From positions 1-64,000 of the forward strand of contig CASEFX010000009.1 in NCBI GenBank assembly GCA_949287305.1: a DNA stretch of 64,000 bases. Direction: 5' to 3'. The notes under the pieces are model-generated. The model saw only the letters and a list, made by a program, of their open reading frames with translations. It was not told where the DNA came from and searched no databases. The position numbers and the translations under genes were made by a program. Numbering within the stretch: the first letter of the stretch is position 1; every line of letters starts with the position of its first letter. The DNA is from an uncultured Sutterella sp. GTDB taxonomy: Bacteria; Pseudomonadota; Gammaproteobacteria; Burkholderiales; Burkholderiaceae_F. Shown here piece by piece: positions 60,018 through 64,000 of the stretch.

Positions 60018-62117
60018 TCAGAACTTGGCGTTGAACTTCGCCGCGAAATAACGACCCGGTTCGTAGATCGAGTCCGAAAGCTTGTAGGCCTTGTCCGTGA
60101 TGTTGTAGAGACCCACATCAAAGCTGTAGGCGTTCTGCGGTCCGAAGGCGACGCCCGCCTCCAAGTTGAAGTACGTCGAACCGGCGTAACGCGTCGTTAC
60201 CTTGTCGTCGAAATCGTAGAGAGCCGTCTCGGACTGACTCACGGCATAGAAGTCCGTACGCAACGACGCTCCTTGCACGTCGCCGTACCAACGGACGCCG
60301 TAACGCCCGTAGAGTTCCGGCGTACCCGAGTCGTACGTAGACGTTCCGTCCTGTTCGAACTTGCGCCGCATCCAGGTGCCGTTCACGTACGGTTCAAATC
60401 CGTTTTCAAAGCGATAGCTCGCCTCCACTTCGATTCCGTGCGTTTTAGCTCCGGCAACGTTCTTGTTCATGTATTCGTCGGGCCGAACTTCAAAGGTTTC
60501 GATGTAGTTTTTCGCGTCGCTGTAGAAAACCGCCACGTCGAGCACAGCACGCCCCGGCGTAAAACGCGCACCGAGTTCATAGTTGTTCGAACGTTCCGGT
60601 TCAAGGTCGGGGTTTGCCACAACATTTCCACCTCCCATGGAGGTCGGGATGTACCGTTCCATCAGATTCGGCGCACGGAACCCCTGCGCCCAGGTAGCGC
60701 GCAAAGCCGTATGCTCGATTCCACGCCAAACAGTTCCGAGATTGAAGACGGCACGCCCGTCATTGCTCGATTTTTTGTCCTTGTAGGAGAGCCCGGGCTT
60801 GCCAGGATCCGTTGTCGAATCGGTTGTCTGAGAAGTTTGCCCTTCCCAAGTCTTTACCTCAGACTCCACCCAGGTGTAGCGAGCACCGTAATTGAGCGTG
60901 AAATCGGCAGGAAGAATGCTCTCCATAGCGGCATATACCGCATGCATCTGCTGATAGCCCGTATTTCGAGAAAGCTTGCGAGTGTAGCTGTCATTTCTAT
61001 TAGGCAACGCCCAGTCACTCCGGGTGTGAGTGTTCGTCATGGCCTCGAGATCGTCGTAATTGAACTCATACCCTGCGATCAAATAGTGGAGATCCCCCAA
61101 TTGCCAATCGGTCTGGATGGCCACACCGTACTGATCCAACTGATTGTCGGCGTAGTTATCCATTTTCATACTGTAGACCGGCATCGGCGAAACCCAAACC
61201 CGGTTGTGCATCCACTTGTCGCTCTTCTGATAGAAGGCGTCGGCACGAACACGGACCAGATTGTCAGAGAGGTTCTTGGCTTCCACAAAGGCCCCCACCT
61301 TGGTTCGCTTCCATTCCGGAACGGCAACCAGGAAGTCGTCATAACCGGCCGCGGTCATGTTCTGGAGCCCAGTATTGAAGTCAAGGTCGTAATGGTCGAG
61401 CGTCAGGCCCGCCTTGACGTCTTCGTTGAAGTTGTAGGCGAGGTAAAGGCTGGCGTTCTTCGCCGAAAAGTCCGTGTTTTCGACTTCACCGAGCGGCGTA
61501 TGGAGGTTGTCCGCCTTTTCGTGCGAAGCCGAAACACGGTATTCCCAACCGTTGAAGGCGCCGAAAATGGACCCCGAAACCGACGTGCCGGAATTACCCG
61601 ACGTCATGCCGGCAGAGACCTCACCCTGAACGGGACGTTCGCCCCCCTTCTTCGTAATGATGTTGATGGCCCCGCCGATCGCATCGGACCCGTAGAGAAC
61701 GGAAGCCGGACCCTTGATGACTTCAATTCGCTCGATCATGGAGGGATCAATCAGGATCGGAGCACCCGACATGGACTTGTGTTCGGTAATGCGCTGACCG
61801 TCGATCATCACGACAGTACGGAAAGCATCTTCGCCGCGAATTTGAATGCGTTTCATTCCCTGGCTGCCGTCATTCATGACGCGCACACCCGGAACGTTCT
61901 TAAGAAGGTCCCCAACGGTCTTGGCGCTTGAACGCTCGATTTGCTCCTTCGTCATGACGGAGACCGACATCGGCACGTCCAGAAGTTCCTGCTCGACGCG
62001 GGAAGCCGTTACGCGAACTTCTTCGGTACGGAGAGTTTCTTGGGCCTGCGCCGAAAGCGACATGGCAAGGAGGGCAAAAGAAACAGCCCTAGCGCAATCA
62101 TAGGATCGAAATTTCAT
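60018..62117 (-). CDS. TonB-dependent outer-membrane receptor (haem/haemoprotein type)
   Basis: 699 residues. The signal peptide ends near SAQA, and the TonB box is in EEVRVTAS. The plug domain runs from VPMSVSVMTKEQIERSSAKTVGDLLKNVPGVRV to GPASVLYGSDAIGGAINIITKK, and a 22-strand barrel ends in Phe. GFRAPNLMERY and NPDLEPERS match the FRAP and NPNL motifs shared by haem receptors and other members of this clan. No His lies between them, unlike classic HemR-type receptors, so haem specificity rests on context. I used the ATG at 62117. The ribosome site is weak. A TTG at 62138 is less likely. Confidence 0.9.
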   Translation of the reverse strand: MKFRSYDCARAVSFALLAMSLSAQAQETLRTEEVRVTASRVEQELLDVPMSVSVMTKEQIERSSAKTVGDLLKNVPGVRVMNDGSQGMKRIQIRGEDAFRTVVMIDGQRITEHKSMSGAPILIDPSMIERIEVIKGPASVLYGSDAIGGAINIITKKGGERPVQGEVSAGMTSGNSGTSVSGSIFGAFNGWEYRVSASHEKADNLHTPLGEVENTDFSAKNASLYLAYNFNEDVKAGLTLDHYDLDFNTGLQNMTAAGYDDFLVAVPEWKRTKVGAFVEAKNLSDNLVRVRADAFYQKSDKWMHNRVWVSPMPVYSMKMDNYADNQLDQYGVAIQTDWQLGDLHYLIAGYEFNYDDLEAMTNTHTRSDWALPNRNDSYTRKLSRNTGYQQMHAVYAAMESILPADFTLNYGARYTWVESEVKTWEGQTSQTTDSTTDPGKPGLSYKDKKSSNDGRAVFNLGTVWRGIEHTALRATWAQGFRAPNLMERYIPTSMGGGNVVANPDLEPERSNNYELGARFTPGRAVLDVAVFYSDAKNYIETFEVRPDEYMNKNVAGAKTHGIEVEASYRFENGFEPYVNGTWMRRKFEQDGTSTYDSGTPELYGRYGVRWYGDVQGASLRTDFYAVSQSETALYDFDDKVTTRYAGSTYFNLEAGVAFGPQNAYSFDVGLYNITDKAYKLSDSIYEPGRYFAAKFNAKF

Positions 62118-62186
62118 CGTCTGCTTTTGTTTTGTCAAAGGTTGAAGATCATTGGGTCCAAGGGTCTTCTTTTGTAGATCGTCGTC

Positions 62187-63734
62187 TTACGCGACTTTGG
62201 AATGCATTTCACGCATCTTTTGCGCGATTTCCGCCGGATCCGCGCCTTCCATCGACGGATGCGCGGCCTTCGGGTGTCCCGCCCCGCGCACGGGCATCGC
62301 CGAGTGCGGATGCACGGGATGCACCGTACGGACTTCGGAGGGCATGAGCTGCTGCGTAAGCCAGTTGACGAGGAGCTGCGCGAGCGTGACGTGCCAGTAC
62401 TGCCCCGCGACCGTCTGCACGAAGCCGTTGCCGACCGGGACGAGCAGTCCCGCTTCCACCCACTGGTTGACGACGGGTTCGGCGAGCTTGTCGACGGGCA
62501 CGTTGAACTTGCGCGCGATCGCCGTGAGGTCGATCGAGCCCGACTCCATTTCGGAAGAAATCGTGCGAAGGAGGTGCCAGTGGGGCGTGGGCCGCATGAG
62601 CATGCCGACGGGCTTTTTGCCGGCCTCGAGTTGCGCGTACCAGGCGTCGAGCTTTCGCTCCATCATGAAGCTGTGGCCGTGCAGACGCCCACCCGCACCG
62701 CACCCGAAGGCGAGACAGTCGGACGCGCCCTTCCCGAGGGCGTTGTAGATGTTTCGTTCGCGCGTGCCGTTCCCCCAGTGGTTGTTCGAGAGACGGCGCC
62801 AGTGGGCATTCGTGAGCATTTCCACGCTCATCGCGAACATGTCGGCCTTCTGCGCCGTGTCCGCGGCGGGCGGAAGCTTGCCGTTCGCGACGTACTTCGC
62901 GAGGGGAGAGCGCTCGAAGACATTCAACTGATAGCAGTCAATCCCGTCCAGGGGAAGCGAAGCGGCCGTCTTCACGTCGTCCTCCCAGACGTCCATCGTC
63001 TGGCCGGGGAAGCCGTAGATGAGGTCCATCACGACGGACGCGTTGTCGTAGGAGCAGAGCTTGTCGAGACGCGCAAGGATCGTGTCCCGATCGTCGACGC
63101 GCATCATCGAGCGGCGAATGTCCGTGTTGAAGGTCTGCACGCCGAGCGAGAAGCGGTTCGCGCCCGCTTCGAGCGCCGCTTCGATCTTCTCGTCGGTAAA
63201 GCCGTGAATGCGGCCTTCGACCGTGATTTCGCAGTCGTTCGCAAGCGGCAGATACTTCTTCACCGCCCCGATCACGAGGCGCAGATCGTCGGGCGAGAAG
63301 GCCGTGGGCGTGCCGCCCCCGAAGTAGACGGCGTGCACCGGGTGCGAGGTCACGGCGGCGCGATCGCTCCAAAGTTGAATTTCCTTCACGAGCGCCTCGG
63401 CGTAGCGCGAGACGGCCTCCTCCTTATAGGGATTTTGATAGAAGAGACAGTAGAGGCAGCGCGTTTCGCAGAAGGGAACGTGCAGATAGGCAAGGGTCTT
63501 GCTCTTGCGGGGAGCATCAAGGAGTCCGTCGAGCGTGCGTTCCGCGTCGGGTCCCATCAGGGGCATTCCACCCGGTCCCGAATGAACGACCGCCTTCGCC
63601 GTAAAGGCGGCGTGAAGGGGATCCTCGGCGTTGGCTCGGCAAGCGTCGAGCGTGTTGGCCTTGAGGGCCTCTGCCATGCGGCGGGAGTTTTCTTCAAACG
63701 TGCCCTCATGCTGACGTTCGGGCGCCTGCGACAT
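62187..63734 (-). CDS. hutW: Anaerobic haem-degrading radical SAM methyltransferase (HutW/ChuW/HmuW family)
   Basis: 515 residues from the ATG at 63734. It opens the haem ring without oxygen, releasing iron and a linear tetrapyrrole. The radical-SAM cluster site HVPFCETRCLYC (Cys89, 93, 96) is followed by VYFGGGTPTAFSPDDL, RFSLGVQTFNTDIRRSM, MDLIYGFPGQTMDVWEDDV and the HemN-like LAFGCGAGGRLHGHSFM. A C-terminal extension has six His, many in His-Pro pairs (TVHPVHPHSAMPVRGAGHP, AAHPS). The frame opens at 63806, but that ATG lies within the Fur box, so a downstream start is preferred. First gene of the haem series. Confidence 0.92.
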   Translation of the reverse strand: MSQAPERQHEGTFEENSRRMAEALKANTLDACRANAEDPLHAAFTAKAVVHSGPGGMPLMGPDAERTLDGLLDAPRKSKTLAYLHVPFCETRCLYCLFYQNPYKEEAVSRYAEALVKEIQLWSDRAAVTSHPVHAVYFGGGTPTAFSPDDLRLVIGAVKKYLPLANDCEITVEGRIHGFTDEKIEAALEAGANRFSLGVQTFNTDIRRSMMRVDDRDTILARLDKLCSYDNASVVMDLIYGFPGQTMDVWEDDVKTAASLPLDGIDCYQLNVFERSPLAKYVANGKLPPAADTAQKADMFAMSVEMLTNAHWRRLSNNHWGNGTRERNIYNALGKGASDCLAFGCGAGGRLHGHSFMMERKLDAWYAQLEAGKKPVGMLMRPTPHWHLLRTISSEMESGSIDLTAIARKFNVPVDKLAEPVVNQWVEAGLLVPVGNGFVQTVAGQYWHVTLAQLLVNWLTQQLMPSEVRTVHPVHPHSAMPVRGAGHPKAAHPSMEGADPAEIAQKMREMHSKVA

Positions 63735-63790
63735 TTCTTTCACGAGTCTCTCCGTTTCAGGGGAAGAGGAGCCTCCCGGCGCCTCTTCTT

Positions 63791-63805
63791 TGAGAACGAT
63801 TATCA
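63791..63805 (-). promoter_or_regulatory. Fur box upstream of the haem gene series
   Basis: TGAGAACGATTATCA matches the 7-1-7 Fur consensus TGATAAT-N-ATTATCA at 12 of 14 positions. It lies about 57 bases upstream of the preferred hutW start, as expected for iron-dependent repression. The remaining bases to 64000 show no gene. This segment is AT-rich and would hold the promoter. Confidence 0.75.
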
Positions 63806-64000
63806 TTAAGGGTGATGTTCAACTCTATCCTTTACCTCCCGAAAACGCAAGGGGTAGATGAGAAAATTCTTATCACCAGACAAACGAAAACCTTCCGCAA
63901 ACCGAAAGAATTCACCGGGACACAACAGTAAAACACCATTGTTTTCAGCAGATAACAAGAGTTACAACGATCCGGAACCTCTTTTTTCTCCCGAGTGTTC

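Noticed and set aside
63735..63806. N-terminal 24 residues of HutW from the ATG at 63806
   Set aside because: The codons lie on and next to a strong Fur box, so this stretch is more likely promoter and leader than coding sequence.

Overview
The window is a compact, high-GC chromosomal segment of a Gram-negative, anaerobic or microaerophilic heterotroph. LPS genes (lpxA, lpxB), a trimeric-type porin, TonB/ExbBD and a TonB-dependent receptor show an outer membrane. A membrane-bound uptake hydrogenase, secreted fumarate-reductase-like flavoproteins, a DmsAB-type reductase, a DcuC carrier and anaerobic haem degradation point to a host gut. The gene mix and the Burkholderiales-type porin fit Sutterellaceae (Sutterella-like). 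This is inference, because no rRNA is present.

Layout. 1-1044: 5'-truncated Fic AMP-transferase. 1142-12680: hydrogenase locus. hyaA-hyaB-hyaC run leftward, and hybE-hupK-hypA-hypB-hypF-hypC-hypD-hypE run rightward from a shared intergenic region. The small subunit has the two extra cysteines of oxygen-tolerant enzymes. No maturation protease is present. 12893-16634: FecCD-type metal or metal-chelate ABC importer with an overlapping methyltransferase gene, possibly the nickel supply. 16727-19724: flavodoxin-fold oxidoreductase, LysR regulator and exported alpha/beta hydrolase. 20005-28055: peptide and C4-dicarboxylate block holding a catalytically degenerate M3 peptidase paralogue, dcuC, an intact M3 oligopeptidase, a porin and an M20 peptidase. 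28136-30570: small secreted protein, then a seven-copy tandem repeat in front of an AT-richer AAA/DUF4143 ATPase gene, which looks like an acquired element. 30713-33739: dmsA-dmsB without dmsC. 33863-43244: iron alcohol dehydrogenase, rRNA methyltransferase, rnhB, lpxB, lpxA, an unknown membrane-anchored coiled-coil protein, an aldo/keto reductase, tsf and rpsB. 43703-47106: SLC13 carrier, map and a Crp-family regulator. 47196-50790: two divergent exported flavoprotein reductases. 50956-53843: D-amino-acid lyase and an ABC-2 exporter.

53909-63734 is the most interesting region: one leftward gene series for haem use without oxygen. In transcription order it encodes a radical-SAM haem-opening enzyme (HutW/ChuW), a TonB-dependent receptor, an ECF transporter (S, T and a fused double ATPase), the haem carrier HutX, a flavodoxin, and a dedicated ExbB-ExbD-TonB. 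A strong Fur box precedes it. An ECF importer sits where haem systems of Gram-negatives normally have a periplasmic binding protein and HutCD/HmuUV. The segment therefore encodes a complete route from the outer membrane to an opened tetrapyrrole and free iron, with a proposed new inner-membrane step.
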